The notes: generated from the sequence alone by a model not told the origin. Shown: positions 44,417 through 54,388, counted from the first letter of the stretch. The stretch: 64,000 nucleotides of DNA from Anabaena azotica FACHB-119 (GCF_014697625.1 NZ_JACJSG010000012.1:1-64000); one strand, 5' to 3'. Program-made: numbers and translations.

Positions 44417-45413
44417 TTCTAAAACGTAAATTTATAAGCCAACTTATAAAAATAAGGCTCAATTTCAGCAACAGTCGCCTAGCTTTTTGAATTTTTTCTG
44501 TTATTAACAATAATTTGTCTTTAAAGGGAATAATTATAGGTGTCAAATATACATACATTAGAGTTAATAATTTCTTACCAAAAGGGCAATACATTAAAAC
44601 TAAATAAAAAATAGGTACAAAGAACAAATGAGATTTTTTCTTAAAATAGGTATAAAATAATTGTCTAAGCGTAGTAATTTTTATTTCCGTCTCTTCGACT
44701 GGGCAGTCGTTATAAACTACAACATTAACAGCGCAATAGGCAGGTATACCCTTTTTTATAGCTCTCATTATAAACTCAGAATCAGAATGATAGTGAGGCA
44801 GCCAAAACTCATCATATATTCCTATTTGTTCAAATACACTCCGATGAATTAAAACTCCGTTACCTGGCAGAGAATCTACATCGATAAAATCTTTCTCTCT
44901 TATTCTACTGGGTAGATTGTCTGCCCACTGTGTATGATAAGACAACTGTAAAATTTCTCTAGAACCCCACTGTGAATATGCGCCTAAAGACCAGATCAAA
45001 CCTGGTTTAAGCATATAATCTATCCGACTACCTAGTATTAGTATATTATTTTTTACTGACAGTTGAACTAAATTAGCTACATAATCAGTATCAATATTAC
45101 TATCATCATTGATAGTTAAGATAAAATCGTAGCCTTTTCGTAAGGCCAACTCTACACCCCTATTTGTTGAAGCTGTCCAGTAACTATTATCATCAACATT
45201 AATTAGAGTTATTTTAGGAAATTTTCTTACAACTGCATCTTGCGTACCATCTGTAGAATTGGCATCTACAATGACTGTATCTAAATTAATATAAGATTGT
45301 TTGGAAAAAGACTCTAAAAATCTTAGAGTGATGTCTTTCCTGTTACGAGTTGGTATAACCGCGCATACTTTTGGATACATGAATCTACTTTGTTTTAAGC
45401 CTATATTAAACAA
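44409..45413 (-). CDS. Glycosyltransferase family 2 (GT-A)
   Basis: The 334-residue GT2 enzyme has VCAVIPTRNRKDITLRFLES, VIVDANSTDGT, a metal-binding INDDSNIDTDY and DVDSLPGNGVLIHRSVFEQIG. The pattern is of the rhamnosyltransferase-like GT2 group. A C-terminal hydrophobic segment (about 268-310) may attach it to the membrane. ATG at MYPKVCAVIP (residue 12) is an alternative start. Confidence 0.88.
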   Translation of the reverse strand: MFNIGLKQSRFMYPKVCAVIPTRNRKDITLRFLESFSKQSYINLDTVIVDANSTDGTQDAVVRKFPKITLINVDDNSYWTASTNRGVELALRKGYDFILTINDDSNIDTDYVANLVQLSVKNNILILGSRIDYMLKPGLIWSLGAYSQWGSREILQLSYHTQWADNLPSRIREKDFIDVDSLPGNGVLIHRSVFEQIGIYDEFWLPHYHSDSEFIMRAIKKGIPAYCAVNVVVYNDCPVEETEIKITTLRQLFYTYFKKKSHLFFVPIFYLVLMYCPFGKKLLTLMYVYLTPIIIPFKDKLLLITEKIQKARRLLLKLSLIFISWLINLRFRNE

Positions 45414-45430
45414 TAATTGGATGTTTCTGA

Positions 45431-47194
45431 CTATCTATCCCTTACAGGAAAATCTAAATATCTTAAATTGCCTAAGAAATAACTAAGAAATTTTAAAGTT
45501 GACAAGTTTTCATGTTCGTTTTGCATACTTACTCTCAAGAGTTTAAGTTTAAAAAAATCTAATGGTTTTGTTTTCCATAACTTAAACTGATTTAATAGCT
45601 TTTTACCCTCAAAAGGATGCACTACTTTAGGATATTTCATCTTATTATTGAAGGATACTGCTGCTAAATCACTACAAATATCGAGTGTTGTTATTGCCTG
45701 AGAAATATCTAGGTTATCCAGTTTGATACCATAGGGACAGTACATCAAATAGTCAGTCTCAACTAAAGAATCTATAATATAACTAAAAACATTAAGATAG
45801 TGCGATGTATTTTCTTTGGTTGAATATACATTATAAGCCCTGTCAAACTTATAATCATGATTTTTAAATTTAGTCTCAAATGGCAAAATATTAATAATAT
45901 TGCAAAAAGGTATATATTTTTTTAATGATTGGTAAAAAATATCTAAATGTTCCTCTTTTTCTAGGTGTATTAAATTATCTTGTGATATAAAATTTATTAA
46001 CAAAGTTAATCTTTGTATTTTGTTTCTGTTGTATTGTTCGGCAGATTTGGCAGTTACAAAGTTCATACATCCTGATGAACGATATTTATTGACTACTTCA
46101 GTCAATATTTTTAACGTATCATTTGCTGTCTTTTGCAATGAGTATTGATGCCCCTGCTTTAAGCCTAAGTTAGATAAATGCAAAAGCTTATCCTCGTCCA
46201 TCAGCAACTTTGCCATATCATGGGCTATTAGTTTGCTGTTAAAAGGATCTTGCAAATAAGCAACTGCGTCTTGGCAAATCTCAGGAATAGATGATAAAGA
46301 TGTCGTCAAAACTGGAGTGCCAAAATTCATGGCATCAACAATTGGAATACCAAACCCCTCATACAGTGAAGGAAAAACCATTAACTTAGCTTTTTTTATT
46401 AAGATAGCTAGTTCCGCATCGCTAATAAAGCCTCTGATATCTACGGAATCTTGCATATCTAAGTCATTAATAATTTTGTCTAAAAAATGTGATGAGTTTA
46501 AATTATGCTTTTGCGAGCCAGTCAAAATTAACTTGATATTGCTTAATTGATGATATTCACGTTTTAATATCCAAAGAGCTTCTATTAAGCGGTAATGGTT
46601 TTTATGTCGCCAGGGTATGGCTGGATAAATAAGATAGGGGTTTTCTGGAATATTAAACTCATTGGCTATATTGGATTGTAAAAAATCTAGATCAAATTCA
46701 GAGGCTAAGTAACCAGCTAGATAAGTGACATAAACTTCTTGCTTACCGTAAACTTTTTGAATTAGTTCTTTTTCGTGATTTGATATAGTAATAACTGCAT
46801 CTGACCTTGATATAGCATAGCCATAGTAACTTCTTCTTGCATCATAAATACCACCCTTGAAAAACTGAGGATATTTTTCATGCTGTAAATCCAAAATGCA
46901 AGAAACAACTGGAATCCTGGAATCGATATAATTTGGAACTAACTCATTAAGCGGGCATAAATAAACATCGCCCCAAGACATATTGTCATGGATAGCTCTG
47001 CTATTATTATCGACAAGAGGAATTACTTGTATGCCTCTAATTTTCTGAAAACGAAGGAAGTTATGAGGTTGTACAAGGACTCTGACATCTGATATCTTGG
47101 CTAATCCTGATACTAAAGAATAAACGTATTTACCAGCACCACCAGATCCTTGTGAATCACTTAAAAGGTTGATACAGTTAATTAATATTTTCAT
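45431..47194 (-). CDS. Glycosyltransferase GT4 plus extra C-terminal domain
   Basis: 587 residues. Residues ~1-370 are a GT4 enzyme (LSDSQGSGGAGKYVYSLV; YLIYPAIPWRHKNHYRLIEAL; FPSLYEGFGIPIVDAMNFGTPVL). Residues ~375-587 form a separate domain that I cannot name (LLINFISQDNLIHLEKEEH, DYLMYCPYGIKLDNLDI, AAVSFNNKMKYPKV), possibly a degenerate GT-A-like or partner-binding domain. Very AT-rich. It lies between the ABC exporter genes and the GT2 gene. Confidence 0.85.
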   Translation of the reverse strand: MKILINCINLLSDSQGSGGAGKYVYSLVSGLAKISDVRVLVQPHNFLRFQKIRGIQVIPLVDNNSRAIHDNMSWGDVYLCPLNELVPNYIDSRIPVVSCILDLQHEKYPQFFKGGIYDARRSYYGYAISRSDAVITISNHEKELIQKVYGKQEVYVTYLAGYLASEFDLDFLQSNIANEFNIPENPYLIYPAIPWRHKNHYRLIEALWILKREYHQLSNIKLILTGSQKHNLNSSHFLDKIINDLDMQDSVDIRGFISDAELAILIKKAKLMVFPSLYEGFGIPIVDAMNFGTPVLTTSLSSIPEICQDAVAYLQDPFNSKLIAHDMAKLLMDEDKLLHLSNLGLKQGHQYSLQKTANDTLKILTEVVNKYRSSGCMNFVTAKSAEQYNRNKIQRLTLLINFISQDNLIHLEKEEHLDIFYQSLKKYIPFCNIINILPFETKFKNHDYKFDRAYNVYSTKENTSHYLNVFSYIIDSLVETDYLMYCPYGIKLDNLDISQAITTLDICSDLAAVSFNNKMKYPKVVHPFEGKKLLNQFKLWKTKPLDFFKLKLLRVSMQNEHENLSTLKFLSYFLGNLRYLDFPVRDR

Positions 47195-47287
47195 TGTTTA
47201 TTTGATTATTGTGAATTTAAACTATTGTCTTTGTTCAATTAGTAGTATTTATGAACATCAAATAATCATGATTCGGTTTAAATATGC

Positions 47288-48025
47288 TTATAATGCTAAT
47301 CCTTTTAAGTAACACTCTACTGTTTCATTTGCATTGCCTATAAATCTTAATTTTCCTTTATCTAGCCAAATACCCTTTGCACAAGATTGCTGCACAAATT
47401 TTAAATCATGAGAAACTACTAAAACTGTAGCATTATCATCCCAGAGTTTATCAATTCTTTGCTTACATTTGTTTTTGAAACTTTCATCTCCGACCGATAA
47501 AACTTCATCTAAAATTAAAATATCTGGCTGAATATCTGTAGCAATTGCAAAGCCTAATCTTGCTATCATCCCTGATGATAAACCTTTCACTGGGACTAAT
47601 TGATAATCCTGTAATTCTGCAAATTCTAAAATTGCATAAGCTCTTTCTTTCATCTCTAACCTAGAAAATCCCAGCAAAACTCCATAAAGCATAATATTGT
47701 CTAGCACAGAAATTTCTGGATCAAATCCAGCTCCAAGTTCAATCAATGGTGCAATTTGTCCTTTAACTCTGACTGTTCCAGTAGTTGGTTGCAGAATACC
47801 TGAAATTATTTTTAATAGAGTTGATTTGCCTGAGCCGTTTGCACCAATAATACCTATTTTTTCACCTTTTTCTATGACTAAATTTATTTGATCTAATACT
47901 AATTTTTTTAAAGGTTTGCGATACTTTCCCTCTACAACAGATAGGAGCGTTCTTTTGAGATCATAAGAAAACTCTTCTTGCGTTCGTCGCCACAGCGAAA
48001 CATTATCCAAACGTATTACTTCCAT
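47288..48025 (-). CDS. Polysaccharide ABC exporter ATPase
   Basis: The 245-residue ABC ATPase of the Wzt/KpsT/TagH group has Walker A GANGSGKSTLLKIISG, a variant signature VKGLSSGMIARLGFAIA and Walker B DILILDEVLSVGDESF. It lacks the C-terminal glycan-recognition domain of long Wzt proteins, so it should not select chains by a terminal cap. Its start follows directly on the permease stop (48026/48025), indicating strict coupling. Confidence 0.92.
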   Translation of the reverse strand: MEVIRLDNVSLWRRTQEEFSYDLKRTLLSVVEGKYRKPLKKLVLDQINLVIEKGEKIGIIGANGSGKSTLLKIISGILQPTTGTVRVKGQIAPLIELGAGFDPEISVLDNIMLYGVLLGFSRLEMKERAYAILEFAELQDYQLVPVKGLSSGMIARLGFAIATDIQPDILILDEVLSVGDESFKNKCKQRIDKLWDDNATVLVVSHDLKFVQQSCAKGIWLDKGKLRFIGNANETVECYLKGLAL

Positions 48026-48850
48026 CTACAGCAAATCCATAAATTGATGTCGCCACATTTGAAAACAAGCCCATCCCAATGACAAAATAATTATGCCACT
48101 GAGAAAAGCTCCCCAAATTAAATTTAAATCTGCTAAATTACCCGAAAGCGTAATTTGCCGGAAACTTTCTATAATTGGTGATAATGGGTTGAATGCTAAA
48201 AAAACTTTTATTTGAGGTGGCACAATCGCTGCTGGATAAAATATTGGGCTACTAATCCAAATTACAAATACAATTAATTCATAGAAGTAAGGTAAATCTC
48301 TAAAAAAAACATAAAGCGCACTGACTAATAAACTGATACCAGTAGAAACTAAAACTAAAGCTAGAAATGGAAAAACCAGTGCCAGCACATTTCCTATACT
48401 CTTAGAATTAATTAAAGTAATTACCGACAATAGAGGGAATGCTCCAACGGCAAACTGAAATATATTTGCAGCAACCATTGATACAGGAAATACGCTTACA
48501 GGCAAGCGGATCTTATTTAACAAAGCTCCATTTCCCACTACACTAGACAAAGCTTGAGATGTGGAGGATGAGAAAAAATTCATCACTACCAAACCCGTAA
48601 AGGCTGCCGATATATAGTTTAGGATAGAATTGCTGTAATACGAAGCAAATGCAGCCCCAAAAATAGCACTGTAAAGTCCCGTCATAATGAGCGGGTTTAG
48701 TAAAGACCAATAAACTCCTAATATGGAACCCCGATAGCGTACTTTCAGATTCCGCATCACTAAAACAAGCAGCAGTTCCCAGTAGCGTCTTACTGGCAAC
48801 CAGTTGGGATTTTTTTTAATTAAAATAGCCATATTCCCAGACCACCGCAC
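48026..48850 (-). CDS. Polysaccharide ABC exporter permease
   Basis: The 274-residue ABC-2 type permease (Wzm/KpsM/TagG) has a cytoplasmic N-terminus with RRYWELLLVLVMRNLKVRYR, six predicted helices and the conserved LIVFVIWISSPIFYPA and NPLSPIIESFRQI. It exports a lipid-linked glycan across the inner membrane with the ATPase encoded next. First gene of the seven-gene minus-strand cluster. ATG 48835 (MAILIKKNP) is an alternative start. Confidence 0.92.
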   Translation of the reverse strand: MRWSGNMAILIKKNPNWLPVRRYWELLLVLVMRNLKVRYRGSILGVYWSLLNPLIMTGLYSAIFGAAFASYYSNSILNYISAAFTGLVVMNFFSSSTSQALSSVVGNGALLNKIRLPVSVFPVSMVAANIFQFAVGAFPLLSVITLINSKSIGNVLALVFPFLALVLVSTGISLLVSALYVFFRDLPYFYELIVFVIWISSPIFYPAAIVPPQIKVFLAFNPLSPIIESFRQITLSGNLADLNLIWGAFLSGIIILSLGWACFQMWRHQFMDLL

Positions 48851-49073
48851 ACCACAAGCGAGTTATTCGCGCATTTTATCTTATCAGAGTGCATATTTGT
48901 GCATTTGCTGCTAACTAAATATACTTACTGTTTTTCTAATATCAGCACAATATAGTCTATCAGCCTGTTGACGCTTTTGTTGAGGGTGTTGTTTCTAATT
49001 GATTGAATTGATTTTATCAGCTTGTAGCAGTGGTTAACTATAGTTAGTTAAGAATGATTTCGAGGAACTGTGT

Positions 49074-49250
49074 ATGTTGTTTGGACTTGGATGGCCAGAA
49101 GTAGCGATAATTGTCGTCGTGGCGGTGGTGATTTTCGGCCCGAAAAAAATTCCCGAACTGGGAAGCGCACTAGGTAAAACCCTGAGAGGGTTTAAGGAGG
49201 AACTGAAAAATCCTAGTGAGGATACCAACCCGGAGGAACAAGAAAAATAA
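49074..49250 (+). CDS. tatA: Twin-arginine translocase subunit TatA/TatE
   Basis: The 58-residue protein MLFGLGWPEVAIIVVVAVVI, then FGPKKIPELGSALGKTLRGF and a charged tail, is a textbook TatA: N-terminal helix, FGPKKIPEL hinge, amphipathic helix, acidic C-terminus. TatA forms the pore for folded proteins carrying RR signal peptides. An antisense frame (49034-49276) covers the same bases and is a shadow. CGAGGAACTGTGT lies before the ATG. Confidence 0.95.
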   Translation: MLFGLGWPEVAIIVVVAVVIFGPKKIPELGSALGKTLRGFKEELKNPSEDTNPEEQEK

Positions 49251-49319
49251 TAGTTCTCAAATTGGCATATCAGCAACGGTCAATAGTGGAGATGGGAATT
49301 ACCGCATCTCTACTATCGA

Positions 49320-52025
49320 CTACAGCAAAGTATTAATTACTGATGAAGATGCTACACCATTTTGGTTATCTATAACGGTTGTGGAGGAATTTTGTTGCTG
49401 TATCTCCTCTTTGACTAAACCGCGCAGTTTAATTAACTTAATAGCACGGCTCACACTTTCTGGTAGAATGACCACCAATCCGTTAGCGGGAGCCATATCC
49501 AAGCCTTTATTAATTGCTTGGGTTTCATCGAGAATTGACTCAAAACGCGCATCTGGTTTAACTTGGGTGATGCCTTTGATAATCAACTCAGCAGCCGATC
49601 CCCTGGGTCTGCCTCTGGTGTCGTCGTCTTCTTTGACGATGATATAATCAAAGATTTCGGCTGAGAGTTTGCCCAAGGTGACAAAATCTTCGTCACGGCG
49701 ATCGCCAGGCCCGCCAATTACGCCAATACGTTGTCCTGTAGTCCAGTTCCGCACAAATGCACCCACAGCTTCATAACTGGCTGGGTTATGGGCATAATCT
49801 ACTAAGGCGTGGTAGTTACCCAAATTAAATAAGTTCATCCGTCCTGGGGTTTGGCTGACGGAAGCGCGGAAGGTTTTTAAGCCTGCGCGAATTTGTTCAA
49901 TGGTGACATTCTGCACGAATGCTGCCAAACTAGCTGCTAAAGCGTTAGCTATCATGAATGGGGCGCGTCCACCCATTGTTAAGGGAATATTCTCTGCCCT
50001 TTCGATGCGGTGTGTCCAGTCGCCTTTAACGATGGACAGGTAGCCATTTTCATACACAGCCGCCACTCCGCCCTTTTGGACGTGCTTCTGCACTAATTCC
50101 GAACTGGGGTTCATGGTGAAGTAGGCAATGTTGGCTTTGGTTTTTTCTGCCATTGCGGCGACGCGGCGATCGTCAGCATTGAGGACGGCGTAGCCATCAG
50201 GATATACTGCTTCTGCCACCACACTCTTGAGGTTGGCTAACTGGTCGATGGTGTCGATGTCCCCGATACCTAAGTGGTCAGCAGCCACATTTAACACTAC
50301 ACCCACATTTGCCGCTTCAAAGCCTAAGCCTGAGCGGAGGATACCGCCACGGGCTGTTTCTAATACTGCAACCTCTACTGTAGGGTCTTGCAAAATTAGG
50401 TGAGCGCTTTGCGGCCCGGTGTTATCTCCAGCTTCTACTAAGTATTCACCGATATATGTGCCATCGGTTGTTGTATAACCGACAACTTTACCTGTCTGCT
50501 TGTAAATATGAGCTAACAAGCGGGTAGTGGTGGTCTTCCCATTAGTCCCAGTAACACTGAGAACGGGGATGCGGCCGGACTGTTCATTGGGGAACAGCAT
50601 ATCCATGACTGCACCGGCGACATTGCGGGGAATGCCTTGGCTGGGGGCTACGTGCATTCTAAAGCCAGGGGCGGCGTTGACTTCCACAATTACGCCATCG
50701 GTTTCCCGTAGGGGGCGGCTAATATCGGTAGTCACCACATCCAAACCTGCTATGTCCAAACCGATAATTTTGACTACCCTTTGGGCTATCCAGAGGTTTT
50801 CCGGGTGAATTTCGTCTGTCCTGTCTACAGCCGTACCGCCTGTACTCAGGTTAGCTGTTGCCTTTAAATAACAAATCGTGCCTTTGGGTGGCACGCTGTT
50901 GAGGGTGTAACCTTGTCTTTCGAGTAGTTGATAGCTAGTACGGTCTAGTTCTATCTTGGTGAGGACTTTATCATGTCCGTCGCCGCGATTTGGGTCAAGG
51001 TTTGTTTCCTCGATGAGTTCGGCGATGGTGGATCTACCATTACCAACGACATGAGCAGGTACACGTTCGGCAACGGCCACTACTTTACCATCTACCACTA
51101 GCACTCTGTGGTCGCGCCCAACGTAATATCGCTCAACAATAATTGACCGGGAAACCTGTCTAGCTGCTTCGTAAGCGGCTTCGGCTTCTTCCCAGCTTCT
51201 AATATCAATGGTAATGCCCCGTCCGTGATTACCATCTAGGGGCTTAATCACGATGGGATAACCACCAACGTATTCGATGGCTTCTTCCAAGTCATCGAGG
51301 AAATTAATCACTGTACCCTTGGGGACTGGTACACCAGTCGCCGCTAAAACGCGCTTGGTGGCTTCTTTGTCGCAGGCTAGTTCTACGCCTAAAATGCCTG
51401 TTTTATCGGACATTGTGGCCTGCATCCGCTTCTGATTTACACCATAGCCGAGTTGAATCAAAAAGCGGGCGCTTAACTGCATCCAAGGGATACCGCGTTT
51501 TTCTGCTTCTTTGACTATTGCTTCTGTGGAAGGGCCAAGGGAAGCATCACGCCATAAGTCTTTCAGGTCTTGTATGTCTTGCTCTAGCTCTGCCTTGGGG
51601 TAACGACCGCGATCGACGATGCTTTGGCACAACCTCACAGCTGCTCGTCCAGCATAGCGTCCCGCTTCCTCGTTTAGATACTCGATCACTACCTGATAAA
51701 CTCCGGGTGTGGCAGTTTCGCGGGTACGACCAAAGCCGACTTGCATTCCCGCTAGTTCTTGGAGTTCTAGGGCTACGTGTTCCACGATATGACCCATCAT
51801 AGTGCCTTCTCGCACTCTCATCAAAAAACCACCATGACAGCCAGGCGAGCAATAATGACCCTCCAGACTCGGCAGCGCCTCTACCAATCCTTCATAAAAT
51901 CCGGGGATTTCACTTGATTGCGTCTCGGCAAGGTTCTCTAAATCGAGGCGCATGACGATTAGTTTGTGGCGTCGAATGCTCCAGTAGTTTGGGCCGCGTA
52001 AGGTCTGGATCTTGAGGATTCTCAT
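49320..52025 (-). CDS. cphA: Cyanophycin synthetase
   Basis: The 901-residue enzyme adds Asp and Arg to cyanophycin using ATP. The N-domain (1-160), the ATP-grasp domain (about 165-480; YPIVIKPLDGNHGRGITIDI, VEVNAAPGFRMH) and the Mur-ligase-like domain (from about 490; VTGTNGKTTTTRLLAHI, NVAADHLGIGDIDTI) are all present. The start at 52025 (MRILKIQTLRGPNYWS) is the family start; the open frame runs 10 codons further upstream. It follows cphB on the same strand. Confidence 0.96.
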   Translation of the reverse strand: MRILKIQTLRGPNYWSIRRHKLIVMRLDLENLAETQSSEIPGFYEGLVEALPSLEGHYCSPGCHGGFLMRVREGTMMGHIVEHVALELQELAGMQVGFGRTRETATPGVYQVVIEYLNEEAGRYAGRAAVRLCQSIVDRGRYPKAELEQDIQDLKDLWRDASLGPSTEAIVKEAEKRGIPWMQLSARFLIQLGYGVNQKRMQATMSDKTGILGVELACDKEATKRVLAATGVPVPKGTVINFLDDLEEAIEYVGGYPIVIKPLDGNHGRGITIDIRSWEEAEAAYEAARQVSRSIIVERYYVGRDHRVLVVDGKVVAVAERVPAHVVGNGRSTIAELIEETNLDPNRGDGHDKVLTKIELDRTSYQLLERQGYTLNSVPPKGTICYLKATANLSTGGTAVDRTDEIHPENLWIAQRVVKIIGLDIAGLDVVTTDISRPLRETDGVIVEVNAAPGFRMHVAPSQGIPRNVAGAVMDMLFPNEQSGRIPVLSVTGTNGKTTTTRLLAHIYKQTGKVVGYTTTDGTYIGEYLVEAGDNTGPQSAHLILQDPTVEVAVLETARGGILRSGLGFEAANVGVVLNVAADHLGIGDIDTIDQLANLKSVVAEAVYPDGYAVLNADDRRVAAMAEKTKANIAYFTMNPSSELVQKHVQKGGVAAVYENGYLSIVKGDWTHRIERAENIPLTMGGRAPFMIANALAASLAAFVQNVTIEQIRAGLKTFRASVSQTPGRMNLFNLGNYHALVDYAHNPASYEAVGAFVRNWTTGQRIGVIGGPGDRRDEDFVTLGKLSAEIFDYIIVKEDDDTRGRPRGSAAELIIKGITQVKPDARFESILDETQAINKGLDMAPANGLVVILPESVSRAIKLIKLRGLVKEEIQQQNSSTTVIDNQNGVASSSVINTLL

Positions 52026-52086
52026 GGGAATAGGTAGATGGAGATTCGGAACCAAAATTCTAGTTTCTAACTGGAATTGACCGCTA

Positions 52087-52107
52087 AACTGTTCATGGTG
52101 AACAGTT
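52087..52107. terminator. Hairpin between cphB and cphA
   Basis: The arms AACTGTTCA and TGAACAGTT are perfect around TGG, followed on the plus strand by a T run. The T run would terminate plus-strand transcripts running in from the left. On the cphB-cphA strand the hairpin has no following T run and might only attenuate or stabilise. Confidence 0.5.
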
Positions 52108-52197
52108 TTTTCTATTTACATAGTATTCCTCTGATTTTTTCTACAGCAAGGAATTAATAAATGGTCAATTCAGTCTAACCTCAGTTACTCTATTCGG

Positions 52198-53061
52198 TCA
52201 GCTGGAGATGCGATGTACGGCAGGCAATACAGTCCTTTGGTACAGGTGAAAGCGATCGCCGTAGCTGAGGATATGCAGGCGTAAGTTATGCACCGTTAAA
52301 GGTTCGGTTGCGCCAACGTGGGGTTCGTTGGTGTGGGTGAGTTCGGTAGGATCGACAATGGTGACACTGCCTTTGCCTAATACTTGCAGCCAACCATCGC
52401 GCTCAAACACAGCACAAGTATCTTCATCAATGCCAATGCCTAAGCGATCAGGATGAGCGGCGATCGCACTAATCAGACGACCCATGCGATTGCGATTGTG
52501 GAAATGTTGGTCAACAATCACTTCCGGGATTAACCCCAAACCTGTCGCCATGTCCACTAGGGAACGGTTGGGCGTTTCGCCACTACCGCCACCAGCAATC
52601 ATGTGATGCCCCATCACCGCCGCCCCGGCACTTGTGCCTGCCAGGGTAAGTTGTCCGCCTCTGACTCGCTGCCGGATAATATCCATCACTGGCGTATCAG
52701 ATAATACACCACACAGACGCAGTTGGTCTCCTCCTGTGAGAAACACACCACTACAGGCTTCGAGGGATGCTCTCACTTGGGGGGATTCGCACTGCTCCCG
52801 TTCCCGGATGTCTAAAATCTCGACCTTTTCAGCACCCATTTCTTCAAAAATGCGAATGTAACGACCACCGATGATCGCAGGCTCGCGGGAGGCAGATGGA
52901 ATAATTGTAATATAGGCTTTGTTTGCACCAGACCTGCCAAAAAAAGTTCTCAGGATTTCGCGTCCGTGAACTTTATCTTCTGCGCCTCCGATTACCAGAA
53001 CGGCGGTTTTAGTTGCTTGGGGTGTCCTCATTTCCAGCGATTTAGCTTGTAGTTGCGGCAT
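52198..53061 (-). CDS. cphB: Cyanophycinase
   Basis: The 287-residue S51-family serine exopeptidase degrades cyanophycin to beta-Asp-Arg dipeptides. Nucleophile Ser lies in LTLAGTSAGAAVMGHH (about 144), with VFLTGGDQLRL, IIPSASREP and IGIDEDTCAVF also typical. The start at 53061 (MPQLQAKSLE) is fixed by AGGAG 8 nt upstream; the open frame extends 37 codons further without support. It is followed by cphA after ~170 bp, the usual cphBA order. Confidence 0.95.
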   Translation of the reverse strand: MPQLQAKSLEMRTPQATKTAVLVIGGAEDKVHGREILRTFFGRSGANKAYITIIPSASREPAIIGGRYIRIFEEMGAEKVEILDIREREQCESPQVRASLEACSGVFLTGGDQLRLCGVLSDTPVMDIIRQRVRGGQLTLAGTSAGAAVMGHHMIAGGGSGETPNRSLVDMATGLGLIPEVIVDQHFHNRNRMGRLISAIAAHPDRLGIGIDEDTCAVFERDGWLQVLGKGSVTIVDPTELTHTNEPHVGATEPLTVHNLRLHILSYGDRFHLYQRTVLPAVHRISS

Positions 53062-53623
53062 TGTGTTTCTCCTGTCAACAACTTCAGAAGCCATCGCCTT
53101 GGACAGGTTTCCTGGCTTGTGGCGAATGGCGTGTGAATTTAACAAGGTTTTGCAGCCTGATGATGTTCGCACTTTACTTTTTTGCTGAAGACACTGCCAC
53201 AGATGCCATAAAGCCTCATGATTGGTAAGTGCCTCCTCCTCAAAGCCAGCGCCTTGTTTTTCACCTGTCCACTTGTTCCAGACTGGCTTAATAGTGCTTG
53301 GGGTTCAGGTTCCCCTCTGGCGCTAGGAATTAGTTTTCCCATCTGGGCTAGAAATGAGCAGGTCATTACACACATTTTCTGAGGCTGGCTCGACGCATCC
53401 TGTAAGTTGTTAACCTGGTTAAATTATTTATTCAAATGGTAGTTGTGACAATATTTAAACATAAATTAAGTAATTAGAAAAACTTTCACTCCCCAGAAAA
53501 AGCAATAATTCTAGTAGTTTTAGATACTATTGTGAAAGCCTATCTGTAGTTTTACCCTGTGGAAGCATCTTGTGTTTGATAGCCATTCATATTTAAGATT
53601 AGTGTTCTCGAATACGAATTACT
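53062..53623. other. cphB/trmD divergent intergenic region
   Basis: A 562-bp divergent spacer. Its cphB-proximal half is unusually C+T-rich for a spacer and contains open but unsupported frames. No repeats of the common families, and no RNA recognised. The cphBA and trmD promoters must lie here. Confidence 0.5.
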
Positions 53624-54388
53624 GTGCGCTTTGATATAGTTACACTTTTTCCTGACTGTTTTACCTCAGTTTTAAGTTCCGGTCTACTAGGTAAAGCCCT
53701 CGCTAAACAAATTGCCCAAGTAAATTTGGTGAATCCCAGAGATTTCACCACAGATAAACATCGCAAGGTAGATGATGAACCCTACGGCGGCGGTGTAGGG
53801 ATGCTGATGAAGCCAGAGCCAATTTTTAGTGCAGTAGAGTCGTTACCGATTCTACAGCGCCGAGAAGTGATTTTGATGAGTCCCCAAGGGCAAACGATTA
53901 ATCAGCCCCTCTTACGAGAATTGGCTAGCAATTATGACCAATTAGTAGTAATTTGTGGGCATTACGAGGGAGTAGATGAGCGAGTGCTGCATCTAGTCAC
54001 CCGTGAGGTATCTTTAGGCGATTTTATCCTCACAGGTGGAGAAATCCCGGCTATGGCGCTGATTAACGGTGTAGTGCGGCTGCTACCGGGAACTGTCGCC
54101 AAAACCGAATCCCTCACAGCCGAAAGTTTTGAGGAGGGGTTATTGGATTATCCCCAATATACCCGCCCCGCCGACTTTCGCGGCTGGAAAGTCCCTGATG
54201 TCTTGTTATCGGGAAATCATGCGGCGATCGCCAAATGGCGATATGAACAGCAGATCCAAAGAACAAGCGATCGCCGCCCCGATTTGTTGGCAAAATGGCA
54301 ACAACAGAAGAAAGGTGGAGGAGATGAGGGAGATGAGGGAGATGAGGGAGATGAGGGGGAAAGGGGAAGGGGGAAAGGGGAAAGGTGA
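53624..54388 (+). CDS. trmD: tRNA (guanine37-N1)-methyltransferase TrmD
   Basis: The SPOUT methyltransferase methylates G37 of tRNAs. Family marks are MRFDIVTLFPDCF, DDEPYGGGVGMLMKPEP, ICGHYEGVDERV, DFILTGGEIPAM and GLLDYPQYTRPADFRGW. The start is GTG (53624). The last ~25 residues (GGGDEGDEGDEGDEGERGRG) are not enzyme sequence; they are read from GAGATGAGG and GGGGAAAG tandem repeats, so the natural stop has been lost into a repeat. Confidence 0.95.
   Translation: MRFDIVTLFPDCFTSVLSSGLLGKALAKQIAQVNLVNPRDFTTDKHRKVDDEPYGGGVGMLMKPEPIFSAVESLPILQRREVILMSPQGQTINQPLLRELASNYDQLVVICGHYEGVDERVLHLVTREVSLGDFILTGGEIPAMALINGVVRLLPGTVAKTESLTAESFEEGLLDYPQYTRPADFRGWKVPDVLLSGNHAAIAKWRYEQQIQRTSDRRPDLLAKWQQQKKGGGDEGDEGDEGDEGERGRGKGER
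54312..54385. repeat. STRR repeats forming the 3' end of trmD
   Basis: GAGATGAGG units and GGGGAAAG units of the spacer type seen at 6736-6775 and 30470-30520 are read through by trmD. ATAACTG heptamers (54416-54440) follow. Confidence 0.85.

Noticed and set aside
49034..49276. 80-residue minus-strand frame
   Set aside because: Exactly antisense to tatA, whose product is unmistakable.
53062..53623. NtcA box (GTA-N8-TAC) upstream of cphB
   Set aside because: Only partial matches (such as GTAAGTTGTTAACC) were found; not enough to claim a site.
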